Positions 1 through 6,941 of a stretch of 20,991 nt of DNA are shown here, one piece after another. Below the pieces are notes generated by a model. That model saw only the letters and a list, made by a program, of their open reading frames with translations, searched no databases and was not told where the DNA came from. The stretch is from Veillonella absiana (GTDB lineage Bacteria; Bacillota; Negativicutes; Veillonellales; Veillonellaceae): assembly GCF_032970905.1 (NCBI RefSeq), contig NZ_JAWJZA010000027.1, one strand, 5' to 3'. Each line of letters starts with the position of its first letter. Within the stretch, counting starts at the first letter, position 1. The position numbers were made by a program, and so were the translations under genes.

Positions 1-2
1 GG

Positions 3-708
3 GTACAACAGTACGCTGAGGAAGGTTATACCTATGCGGTCTCACTCGATTTGTCTAAATACTTCGACACCATGAACCAACACATGTTGCTTAACATGGT
101 ACGAGTGCATGTGAAAGATAAGCGAGAGAGCAGCGAAACGTCTGCTCGAATCTAGTACTAAATTCTTAGAGAAAACTCTGAAACTACAAGTAAACACCGA
201 TAAAAGTCGTGTGGTTAGTGTATTTGCTATCCGAAATTTTAAGGTTCTTGGCTTTGCCTTTGGACGAGGGAAATGCGGAGTATTTATCCGTGCTCACGCA
301 AAGTCGCTAAAGAAAATGAAAGATAAGCTAAAATTACTGACCAAACGAAACCAAGGTCGAGAAGTTAGACATGTTATGCAAAACGTGAAGAAATATATGC
401 AAGGATGGCTTGGATATTACAAAATTGCTGATATGAAGAAACCTATGGAAAAGACCGATAAATGGTTAAGACGTAGATTTAGAATGTATATATGGAAGCA
501 ATGGAAGAAAATATCTACAAAAGCTAGAAGTCTAAAACAATTAGGTATTTCTGAAGAACAGGCCTATATGTGGGCTAATACTCGACTTGGATATTGGAGA
601 GTGGCAGGAAGTCCTATTCTCTCAAGGTCAATAACAAACGAAAGACTCGTACAAGCTGGATATTACGAAATATCTAGCTCATACGAGTCAATACGCTTAA
701 GAGGTTGA
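3..708 (+). pseudogene. ltrA: Group II intron reverse transcriptase/maturase, internally deleted and frameshifted
   Basis: Such proteins reverse-transcribe the intron and help it splice. Two pieces are visible in different frames. Positions 3-125 encode an RT segment including YAVSLDLSKYFDTMNQ, matching the block around the first catalytic aspartate. From about 124 the reading moves to another frame (AAKRLLESSTKFLEKTLKL...), which continues to the stop at 706-708 and contains the maturase (GIIM/domain X) region with motifs such as WLGYYKIAD and RLGYWRVAGSP. The first frame meets a TAG at 153-155. In intact relatives roughly 80 residues, including the YADD catalytic box, lie between these pieces, and none of that is present. 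I infer a single deletion at about 124-129 that removed the active site and shifted frame. The 165-residue ORF beginning at 211 is only the surviving C-terminal part. Confidence 0.85.
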
Positions 709-775
709 ACCGCCGTATACCGAACGGTACGTACGGTGGTGTGAGAGGTCGGCTATTCAACTAATGGGTAGCCTC
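708..775 (+). ncRNA. Group II intron ribozyme domains V and VI
   Basis: Domain V is seen as ACCGCCGTA (709-717) pairing with TACGGTGGT (732-740). A distal stem TACC/GGTA closes a four-base GAAC loop (718-729), and the two-base CG bulge expected of domain V lies at 730-731. The CGC at 711-713 is the likely catalytic triad. Domain VI follows, with GGCTA (751-755) pairing with TAGCC (769-773) around a loop containing CTAAT, where the branch-point adenosine would lie. Domain V is the catalytic heart of the ribozyme and looks undamaged, unlike the ORF. Confidence 0.75.
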
Positions 776-820
776 CTACTCGATTACTCTATAAATAGGG
801 ATCTTATTTTATAAATTTGA

Positions 821-1021
821 TTATACGTTGAATTTTTTTGCAGCATACTCTTTAACTGCTGTACCAAACATATCTTGCCAGGAATCAAAGTCAGTTGCTT
901 CTTGTACGATTGCGTTAATTTTGCTTTCATCAAGACTAGAAATGTCACCGATGGAAGTTAAGGCGGATTGGCCTACTTGTAGCAATTCTGGTAAAGAAGA
1001 TACATTAGTGCGTTGGGACAC
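821..1021 (-). CDS. Small hypothetical protein or gene remnant (66 aa)
   Basis: I do not recognise this product. The reading frame on the minus strand would encode about 66 residues, mostly predicted helix and acidic in the middle (SSLDESKINAIVQEATDFDS), ending KEYAAKKFNV. The composition looks more like real protein than the opposite-strand reading. Against it, the only possible start is a GTG at 1019-1021 with no Shine-Dalgarno upstream, and the frame stays open further upstream into the acetyltransferase gene. It also occupies the space where that gene's promoter should be. It may be the C-terminal stump of a gene truncated by rearrangement, or chance. The group II intron ends about 37 bp beyond its stop codon. 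Confidence 0.35.
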   Translation of the reverse strand: MSQRTNVSSLPELLQVGQSALTSIGDISSLDESKINAIVQEATDFDSWQDMFGTAVKEYAAKKFNV

Positions 1022-1034
1022 AAAGGAGGCTATG

Positions 1035-1481
1035 ATGGAATTACATTGTAAACGATTTGATGAATTAACAACTACAGAGCTCTATGAAATTTTGCGCCTT
1101 CGTGTAGATGTATTTGTAGCGGAGCAAGAATGTGCTCGCAAGGAAATCGATGGTAAAGATAATCATGCCTATCACTTTTGGGTGTCTGATGAAAATGGAC
1201 TACAAGGCTATTTGCGTGTGTTAGAGCCAGGCATCAATAGTGAGCATGTGGCATTTAGTCGGATGGTGGTGCGTAAACGTGGATGTGGTTTGGCGCGTCA
1301 ATTGTTGACGGTCGGCTTACATCATGCAAAAAATGTTATGGGTGCTGATGCGGTAACTGTGACGGCAAGGTATACAACGACGGGAATGTATGAAAAACTA
1401 GGCTTTCATAAATACGCAGAGCCAGTTATCATGGATGGCACGGAATATGTGCCTATGAAGAATGACTTGAGCAGTATCTAG
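1035..1481 (+). CDS. elaA: ElaA-type GNAT family N-acetyltransferase
   Basis: This cytoplasmic 148-residue protein should transfer an acetyl group from acetyl-CoA to an amine; the physiological acceptor of ElaA proteins is not established. The N-terminal block LYEILRLRVDVFVAEQEC followed by EIDGKD and AYHFWV is the recognisable ElaA signature. The central SRMVVRKRGCGLARQLL stretch is the acetyl-CoA-binding motif A region, and MYEKLGFHKY is the typical GNAT C-terminal motif. The start is placed at ATG 1035 because AAAGGAGG (1022-1029) sits five bases before it; the adjacent ATG at 1032 is too close. The frame is open back to 828, but that extension overlaps the antisense ORF and does not resemble the family. 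The 110 bp to the ABC operon contains no obvious terminator, so read-through is possible. Confidence 0.85.
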   Translation: MELHCKRFDELTTTELYEILRLRVDVFVAEQECARKEIDGKDNHAYHFWVSDENGLQGYLRVLEPGINSEHVAFSRMVVRKRGCGLARQLLTVGLHHAKNVMGADAVTVTARYTTTGMYEKLGFHKYAEPVIMDGTEYVPMKNDLSSI

Positions 1482-1591
1482 CAAAGAAAACTATGTGAAA
1501 CGCTAAGTGAAATATAAGTGGGATACTAACTAGATAACAAATTGGGAAGTTAACCAGAAAGCTAAGTAGAAAGAGATAGAGACTAACAATA

Positions 1592-2521
1592 ATGAAAAGA
1601 TTTATTTTGTATCGATTATTACAATTTATACCCGCCATATTAGGCGTTACCTTTGTGACGTTCGGCCTTATGCATATGGCACCAGGAGATCCAATCGATA
1701 CTAGATTATCTAGCGCTGGTATTGCAGCAGACCCAGCCATGGTACAAGCACTAAGAGATTCATTTGGATTGAACGATTCCTTTTGGGTACAATATGGTCG
1801 TTGGCTTGGTCATTTTGTACAAGGAGATATGGGCATATCCTATATTACGGATCAATCAGTGTCTCATTTATTAGGGGCGGCATTGCCCTATACGATTGTT
1901 ATGGCCTTGGTGGCGATGGTAATTACCTTGGCAGTATCCGTACCCGTAGGAATGTATTTGGCGAATCGTCAGCATAGTCGTATAGACACCGGTGTACGAT
2001 GGTTAACATTTTTGGGAAATTCTATACCTAATTTTATTATCGCCATATTTCTATTATATGTGGTGGCATTTCAATTAGAATGGGTTCCCGTATTGCCTAC
2101 ACGGCATTTTGTAGGTGTTATTCTGCCAGCTATGACATTAGCTATTGTTATGTCATCACGTTATATTCGCCAAGTTCGTGTGGCTACACTGGAGGAATTA
2201 TCTAAATCCTATATTATGGGCCTACGGGCGCGGGGCTTATCAGAATGGCACGTGATGATGCCGAATGTATTGATTAGCATTAGCCCCACCATTGTCACAT
2301 TGACGGCTTTATCCATCGGTTCATTGATGGGTGGTGCAGTTATTGTAGAATCGATTTTTAACTGGCCTGGATTAGGCTATATTTTATTAAATGCTTTGAT
2401 GCATCGTGACTATTTAGTGGTGCAAGCTATTGTAGTATGGATGGCATTTGTATTTTTGCTAGTGAATCTATTAGCAGATTTGATTTCACAAATCATGAAT
2501 CCTAAAATGAAGGAATCCTAA
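1592..2521 (+). CDS. ABC importer permease, nickel/peptide type (NikB/DppB-like)
   Basis: This is one of the two inner-membrane subunits of a five-gene ABC importer for nickel complexes or short peptides. The 309-residue protein opens with a membrane segment (RLLQFIPAILGVTFVTFGLMH) and MAPGDPID, the classic start of DppB/NikB/OppB permeases. Near the C-terminus it has an EAA loop (LEELSKSYIMGLRARGLSE) that contacts the ATPase, followed by ESIFNWPGLGYILLNA, also typical. Several hydrophobic segments fit the usual six. The ATG at 1592 has only a weak purine-rich stretch upstream. A GATACT preceded by TGG (1519-1527) is a weak candidate promoter. The next gene follows after 9 bp. Substrate cannot be fixed from this subunit. 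Confidence 0.88.
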   Translation: MKRFILYRLLQFIPAILGVTFVTFGLMHMAPGDPIDTRLSSAGIAADPAMVQALRDSFGLNDSFWVQYGRWLGHFVQGDMGISYITDQSVSHLLGAALPYTIVMALVAMVITLAVSVPVGMYLANRQHSRIDTGVRWLTFLGNSIPNFIIAIFLLYVVAFQLEWVPVLPTRHFVGVILPAMTLAIVMSSRYIRQVRVATLEELSKSYIMGLRARGLSEWHVMMPNVLISISPTIVTLTALSIGSLMGGAVIVESIFNWPGLGYILLNALMHRDYLVVQAIVVWMAFVFLLVNLLADLISQIMNPKMKES

Positions 2522-2530
2522 GGAGGGGCC

Positions 2531-3358
2531 ATGAAACGAACAGTAACACGAATACAAGTTTTCCTCCTCACTAGTATTGGCATTGTACTACTCATTAGCG
2601 TGCTGGCACCATATCTAGTGCCTTATGATGCGTATGATACCAATCCCGATGCTATATTGCAGGCGCCCAGCGCAACGCATTGGTTTGGGACGGATAATTT
2701 CGGTCGAGATGTATTTTCTCGTGTACTCATTGGTAGTACAACCTCTATTTTTGCTTCCTTTGCTATTATTGTCATTGCCACTATTATCGGGTGCATGGTG
2801 GGGATGATTGGCGGTTATTATGGTGGACGCGTCGATGCTATTTTGATGCGTATAACGGATATATTTTTGGCGTTCCCTGATTTGCTTCTCGCCATTGCTG
2901 TGGCAGGGGTACTCGGAGGGGGCCTCGTAAATGCTATGGTGGCTATTATTGCTACTACATGGACACAATACGCACGACTATCTCGCTCTCTCGTTCAAGA
3001 CATTAAAAATGAGACCTTTGTGAAAGCTGCCAAAATTAGCGGTGCTACGAATGGTGAAATTTTATTGCACCATATTTTACCAAACACGTGGGGACTCATT
3101 ATTGTGACCGCAGTACTCCATATTAGTACGGTTGTGATGGGGCTGGCGGGACTTTCATTCTTGGGGCTAGGCGTACGAGTACCGGATGCCGAATGGGGAT
3201 CCATGATTAGTGAAGGTTTAAAGGTTTTATATCAGGCACCATGGGTGGCGTTGAGTACGAGCCTAGTACTGGTTATTGTGATGATGGTGTTTAATGCATT
3301 AGGTGATCAAGTGCGAGACTATTTAGACCCTAAAACGAATCGAGGTGAGCGACCATGA
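2531..3358 (+). CDS. ABC importer permease, nickel/peptide type (NikC/DppC-like)
   Basis: The second membrane subunit (275 residues) pairs with the product of the preceding gene. Family marks visible are an N-terminal membrane segment, then HWFGTDNFGRDVFSRVL, a near-invariant DppC/NikC block, and the EAA loop LVQDIKNETFVKAAKISGAT with HHILPN. LSFLGLGVRVPDAEWGSM near the end is also characteristic. The start is ATG 2531 behind AAGGAGGGG (2520-2528), good ribosome-site spacing. The stop TGA overlaps the ATG of the lipoprotein gene (ATGA at 3355-3358), which indicates translational coupling. It should form a heterodimeric channel energised by the two downstream ATPases. Confidence 0.9.
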   Translation: MKRTVTRIQVFLLTSIGIVLLISVLAPYLVPYDAYDTNPDAILQAPSATHWFGTDNFGRDVFSRVLIGSTTSIFASFAIIVIATIIGCMVGMIGGYYGGRVDAILMRITDIFLAFPDLLLAIAVAGVLGGGLVNAMVAIIATTWTQYARLSRSLVQDIKNETFVKAAKISGATNGEILLHHILPNTWGLIIVTAVLHISTVVMGLAGLSFLGLGVRVPDAEWGSMISEGLKVLYQAPWVALSTSLVLVIVMMVFNALGDQVRDYLDPKTNRGERP

Positions 3359-4908
3359 TTCGTTTGACAGTAAATAAAATAACGAACTATATGAAACCTA
3401 CTAAGCGAATATTGGTAGCTAGTTTGCTAATTATGGCAGGCATTCTTGGCGGTTGTGGAGAGCAAACCTTTGATAATACTACGATCCATGTAGGGGGGCG
3501 CACCATCGTACAAACACAAATTGATCCTCATAAGGATTGGGATGGTTGGTATACCTTGCGTTATGGTATAGGGGAAACCCTATTCAAACTAAGTCAGGAA
3601 TTGCAAATTAAGCCATGGATTGCCAGTGGCTATGAGCGCATTGATGATAAAACATGGCGTATTCATTTAAAACCGAATGTGACATTTTCTAATGGGCGTA
3701 AGGTGACACCAGAGGATGTCATTGCGTCGTTAAAACGGTCTGGTGAACAAAATAACCGAGCGAAAGTGTTTAAAGAGTCTACCATGACTGCAGAAGCGCA
3801 ATCTATTTTGATTGTTACCAAGGAACCCTATGAGCTCTTGATTAATGATTTATCAGATCCCTTTGCCACCATTCTTGATGTAGCGGATACTAAGAATTTT
3901 AACTATGAACCTATCGCAACAGGACCATTTGTGATTGATGCGGCTAGTTTTGAACCGAATAAGTACGCTCGTATGGTACGTAATGAAAACTATTGGGATG
4001 GCAAGGCGCAAGCAGCAGTTATTGATTATCGTGTTGTATCCGATATGAACTTGCTCTATTTGGCGATGAAACGGGGGGAACTCGATATTGCTCTTGATTT
4101 GCCACAATCCATTGCAAAAACAATGCAAGATGACGGCAGTATGACGGTGCTTTCAACGGTGCAACCACGTCTATACAATCTATATTTCAATATGGATGTT
4201 ATGACGGACAAGGCTGTTCGCGAGGCCGTGATTTATGGTATCGATAAAGAAGCCATCGGGGTTAAACAATTGCAAGGCAGTGTGTACCCTACGCAAGGAG
4301 CATTTCCGGATTTCACTGTGTATAATGGACGTAATCTGCAAGTGCCAACCTATAATCCCACTAAGGCGCGTGCCATTTTAGCTGCAGATGGATACCAAGA
4401 TACCAATGGTGATGGCATAGTGGAAAAATATGGGAAGCCATTAAAAATAGTTTTGAGTGTTTATCAACGTTTGGCCATACAAGATATTGCTACCGAAATG
4501 CAGTCACAATTACGACAAATTGGTATTGATATGACTATTGATACCCATGAAAAGTCTAATTACTTCAAGGCGGGCAAGTTTGAAATGGGGATTTATGCTA
4601 TGGTTACCACCGCGACAGGCTCACCGTATCCATTTTTAAATGACACGATGTCACAAAAGGGAAGTGCTAATTTTGGACATTATCACAATGAACAGGTAGA
4701 TACATGGTTACATCAATTGAGTCAGCGAAATCCGGAGGCTGTGCAGATTCGTCTCGTTCATGATATTCAAGAACAAGCACTAAATGATGCGGCCTATAAT
4801 TACTTAGGATTCCATACATCCTACGTAGGCTTGTCTAAACATATAACCGGATTTGCCACATCCCCAACAGATTATTACCAAATGACGAAAGATTTAAAAA
4901 AGGAGTGA
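3355..4908 (+). CDS. Substrate-binding lipoprotein of nickel/peptide ABC importer (SBP family 5)
   Basis: This 517-residue extracytoplasmic protein should capture the substrate and deliver it to the permeases. A signal sequence ends in the lipobox LGGC with Cys34, so it is lipid-anchored. The mature part is a family 5 solute-binding protein: GETLFKLSQELQIKPWIASG, WRIHLKPNVTFSNGRKVTPEDV and later ATGPFVI are typical of NikA/DppA-like proteins. The DPHKDWDGWYTLRYG segment is closer to NikA-like nickel or metallophore binders than to oligopeptide binders, which is suggestive only. I chose ATG 3355 because it overlaps the previous stop and has AGGTGAG just upstream; an ATG at 3391 would give a more ordinary signal peptide but has no ribosome site. 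Unusually, this gene lies between the permease and ATPase genes. Confidence 0.87.
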   Translation: MIRLTVNKITNYMKPTKRILVASLLIMAGILGGCGEQTFDNTTIHVGGRTIVQTQIDPHKDWDGWYTLRYGIGETLFKLSQELQIKPWIASGYERIDDKTWRIHLKPNVTFSNGRKVTPEDVIASLKRSGEQNNRAKVFKESTMTAEAQSILIVTKEPYELLINDLSDPFATILDVADTKNFNYEPIATGPFVIDAASFEPNKYARMVRNENYWDGKAQAAVIDYRVVSDMNLLYLAMKRGELDIALDLPQSIAKTMQDDGSMTVLSTVQPRLYNLYFNMDVMTDKAVREAVIYGIDKEAIGVKQLQGSVYPTQGAFPDFTVYNGRNLQVPTYNPTKARAILAADGYQDTNGDGIVEKYGKPLKIVLSVYQRLAIQDIATEMQSQLRQIGIDMTIDTHEKSNYFKAGKFEMGIYAMVTTATGSPYPFLNDTMSQKGSANFGHYHNEQVDTWLHQLSQRNPEAVQIRLVHDIQEQALNDAAYNYLGFHTSYVGLSKHITGFATSPTDYYQMTKDLKKE

Positions 4909-4917
4909 TTGTAGATT

Positions 4918-5895
4918 ATGAATGAAATATTGAATATACAAGTACTCCATGCAGGATATATTAATGATGAGGGCACTGTTACACCAATTCTCCACGATAT
5001 TAACCTAACAGTGCAACCTGGTGAAATCATCGGTGTAGTAGGTGGGAGTGGATCCGGTAAAAGTACATTATTACACAGTATAACGATGTTGAAAGGGACG
5101 CCGATACAAATTTTAGAGGGGACCATTCAATACAATGGCTTGAACTTACGTGAGATTAATGAAACAGAACGTCGTACCTTGATGGGATCTGGGATTGCAC
5201 GCGTATTCCAGCAGGCTTATATGTCTTTATATCCATTGCGTACTATTCAGGCACAATGTAAGGAATTATTAGATGCGCACCATGTCCCCGTAGATAAGGG
5301 GGTTGAGGATTTTTGCCAAATGTTAGCACATATGGGCTTTCAAGAGCCCCGACGTATTTTGGCAGCCCATCCTCATGAACTATCTGGGGGCATGGCACAA
5401 CGTGTAGCCATAGCCCTAGCACTGGTGTTGAAACCAAAATTGCTGCTAGCGGATGAGCCTACCGCGGCCCTAGATGCAACGGTGCAAAAAAAAGTATTAC
5501 AAGAGTTATTGGAACTATGTCAAGCTTATGGAACGGCGTTGTTATTGGTAACGCACAACATTAATATGGCGGCTATGTTTACACATCGGATGTATGTTAT
5601 GCATGATGGGCGTATTGTAGAATCTGGCACTACCTCAGACGTTATGGAGCATCCTCAGCATGAGTATACTCAGGCTCTATTGGGGGCAGTTCCTATATTA
5701 AATGGGCCATTGCCGAAATCTAATTTGAAATTCTCCATAGAGACGAAGGAACAAGCTCAGATTCATCAGGCGCATGGTCATCATCACCACGATGCTCAAG
5801 GTCGTCATACACATGATGGTATGGGATTCCATAGTCATGATGATAGAAATCTTCATACACATGATGGACGAGACACAGAGGTGTATCATGAGTAA
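4918..5895 (+). CDS. ABC importer ATPase with histidine-rich C-terminal tail (NikD/DppD-like)
   Basis: This cytoplasmic ATPase (325 residues) drives the importer. Walker A is GGSGSGKST (42-50), the Q-loop is in VFQQAYMS (97-104), the signature is LSGGMAQ (155-161), Walker B is LLLADEP (175-181) and the switch His is in LLVTHN (209-214). The core is normal in length for the family. Residues 283-325 form an unusual tail with 13 histidines in 43 residues: HHHH, then three H-[T/S]-H-D units. His-rich tails of this kind are known in nickel-handling proteins such as HypB, UreE and SlyD, so the tail favours nickel or a similar metal as substrate. At DNA level the tail contains a 14-bp direct repeat (5806-5819 and 5854-5867). 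It overlaps the next gene by 8 bp. Confidence 0.9.
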   Translation: MNEILNIQVLHAGYINDEGTVTPILHDINLTVQPGEIIGVVGGSGSGKSTLLHSITMLKGTPIQILEGTIQYNGLNLREINETERRTLMGSGIARVFQQAYMSLYPLRTIQAQCKELLDAHHVPVDKGVEDFCQMLAHMGFQEPRRILAAHPHELSGGMAQRVAIALALVLKPKLLLADEPTAALDATVQKKVLQELLELCQAYGTALLLVTHNINMAAMFTHRMYVMHDGRIVESGTTSDVMEHPQHEYTQALLGAVPILNGPLPKSNLKFSIETKEQAQIHQAHGHHHHDAQGRHTHDGMGFHSHDDRNLHTHDGRDTEVYHE

Positions 5896-6646
5896 TGTAT
5901 TAACAGTGAATCATTTGACGAAAACTTTTGTGAAAGATGGCAAACAAATAATAGCCGTGAATGATGTGTCTTTCACAGTAGGGGAACAAGAAATTCTCGG
6001 TATCGTTGGTGAAAGTGGCAGTGGTAAATCTACCGTTGCCAGTATTCTTATGGGGCTTGAATCGATGGATAGTGGTGAAGTTTTATTGGAGACGATGGAT
6101 ATTTCTCATGTGAAAGGGCGTGTTCGTCGTAATACCTATAGCCATATTCAAATGGTATTCCAAGATGCGGTGGGGTCCTTTGATCCTCGTAAAACCATAG
6201 GCCAATCCATTGAATCTGCTATTAGTAAACTGCGAGATTTATCCAAAGAAGAACGATCTATCTTGGTCATAGAAACACTACGAGATGTAGGATTACCGGC
6301 CACCTATATAAAAAAATACCCCCATGAACTCAGTGGTGGTGAATGCCAACGTGCTGCCTTGGCGCGGGCCATTGCGGTGAATCCGAAAATACTCATCTGC
6401 GATGAAGCAACGTCAGCCCTTGATGTACTCGTACAGGCTCGTATTGTAGATATTTTATTACATCTTCGTGAGGTGCATGAAATGAGTATTATCTTTATTA
6501 CTCATGATTTACCCTTAGTGAGCTCGTTGACAGATCGAATCCTTATCATGAACGATGGTGTTGTAGTTGAATCGGGACCTACAAAATCGGTAATGACCAA
6601 TCCAAAATCGGAGTACACAACGGAATTATTGCGGTCTGTTATATAA
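5888..6646 (+). CDS. ABC importer ATPase, second subunit (NikE/DppF-like)
   Basis: The second ATPase (252 residues) pairs with the preceding one. It has Walker A GESGSGKST (41-49), the Q-loop in MVFQDAVGSFDPR, the signature LSGGECQRAALARA, Walker B ILICDEATSALD and the switch His in IIFITHD. QDAVGSFDPR is the usual DppF/NikE form. The start is ATG 5888, overlapping the previous gene's last codons by 8 bp, as in coupled operons. The same frame is open back to 5774, but that part merely reads the His-tail DNA out of frame. It is the last gene of the operon; tandem repeats and a terminator follow. The length is standard and no His-rich tail is present here. Confidence 0.9.
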   Translation: MSNVLTVNHLTKTFVKDGKQIIAVNDVSFTVGEQEILGIVGESGSGKSTVASILMGLESMDSGEVLLETMDISHVKGRVRRNTYSHIQMVFQDAVGSFDPRKTIGQSIESAISKLRDLSKEERSILVIETLRDVGLPATYIKKYPHELSGGECQRAALARAIAVNPKILICDEATSALDVLVQARIVDILLHLREVHEMSIIFITHDLPLVSSLTDRILIMNDGVVVESGPTKSVMTNPKSEYTTELLRSVI

Positions 6647-6655
6647 GGACGTGTT

Positions 6656-6728
6656 ATCTAGCAGTAAATGCCCGATAGTCTAGCAGCACATTCCAGAGCG
6701 TCTAGCAGCACATTCCAGAGAGTCTAGT
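6656..6728. repeat. 22-bp tandem repeat after the ABC operon
   Basis: Two identical 22-bp-spaced units (6678-6699 and 6700-6721) begin GTCTAGCAGCACATTCCAG. A degenerate unit precedes them (6656-6677, ATCTAGCAGTAAATGCCCG) and the start of another follows (GTCTAGT, 6722-6728). They lie between the last stop codon and the terminator. I see no ORF or promoter in them. The copies are directly adjacent without spacers, so this is not a CRISPR array. Confidence 0.85.
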
Positions 6729-6746
6729 AATAATTTTCCTATAGTG

Positions 6747-6791
6747 ATGAAAGCGCCTACGGTTTAAGTTCTAAACCGAGGGCGCTTTCAT
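6747..6791. terminator. Terminator hairpin of the ABC importer operon
   Basis: ATGAAAGCGCC (6747-6757) pairs with GGCGCTTTCAT (6781-6791). After a small mismatch, CGGTTTA (6760-6766) pairs with TAAACCG (6772-6778) around a five-base loop. The stem is long and GC-containing, but only a short T-poor stretch follows on the plus strand, so release efficiency is uncertain. There is no competing gene on the minus strand. Confidence 0.7.
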
Positions 6792-6850
6792 TATGAAATA
6801 TTTATATGAATGGATACTCATATATACTGGAAATTAAATCAAATATTGGA

Positions 6851-6893
6851 TATAATAGGGATAATATTTTAAATGAAATGGATTTTCATTTAA
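6851..6893 (+). promoter_or_regulatory. Possible MATE promoter with downstream palindrome
   Basis: TATAAT at 6851-6856 is a good -10 box, but the expected -35 position (6828-6833, TGGAAA) is poor. A perfect 10-bp inverted repeat, TTAAATGAAA (6869-6878) and TTTCATTTAA (6884-6893), lies just after the predicted transcription start. This is where a repressor could bind; it could also be an mRNA hairpin. The rest of the 295-bp gap from 6647 to 6941 holds the repeats and terminator listed separately. Confidence 0.4.
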
Positions 6894-6941
6894 CTAGAAC
6901 CTGTATGGGTATGTTATTGTTATTGAGTGAATGGGGATATT

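Larger units (their letters stand above)
1..784 (+). mobile_element. 3' part of a group II intron (5' end outside window)
   Basis: The segment contains a group II intron-encoded reverse transcriptase/maturase remnant (3-708) followed directly by sequence that folds like ribozyme domains V and VI (708-775), then a CTACTCGAT end typical of bacterial group II introns. The likely 3' splice boundary is near 784, inferred from that end motif. The 5' ribozyme domains and the start of the ORF lie before the window. The intron sits on the 3' side of the small minus-strand ORF at 821-1021. The protein is broken, so the copy could move only if a maturase were supplied in trans. Confidence 0.85.

Noticed and set aside
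828..1034. N-terminal extension of the ElaA-type acetyltransferase ORF
   Set aside because: The extra 69 residues do not resemble the family, overlap a more protein-like antisense frame, and a strong ribosome site at 1022-1029 fixes the start at 1035.
5774..5887. Met- and His-rich N-terminal extension of the second ATPase
   Set aside because: It is the His-tail DNA of the preceding gene read in another frame; the conserved ATPase begins at 5888.
6656..6728. CRISPR array
   Set aside because: The 22-bp units are contiguous with no unique spacers and no cas genes are present.
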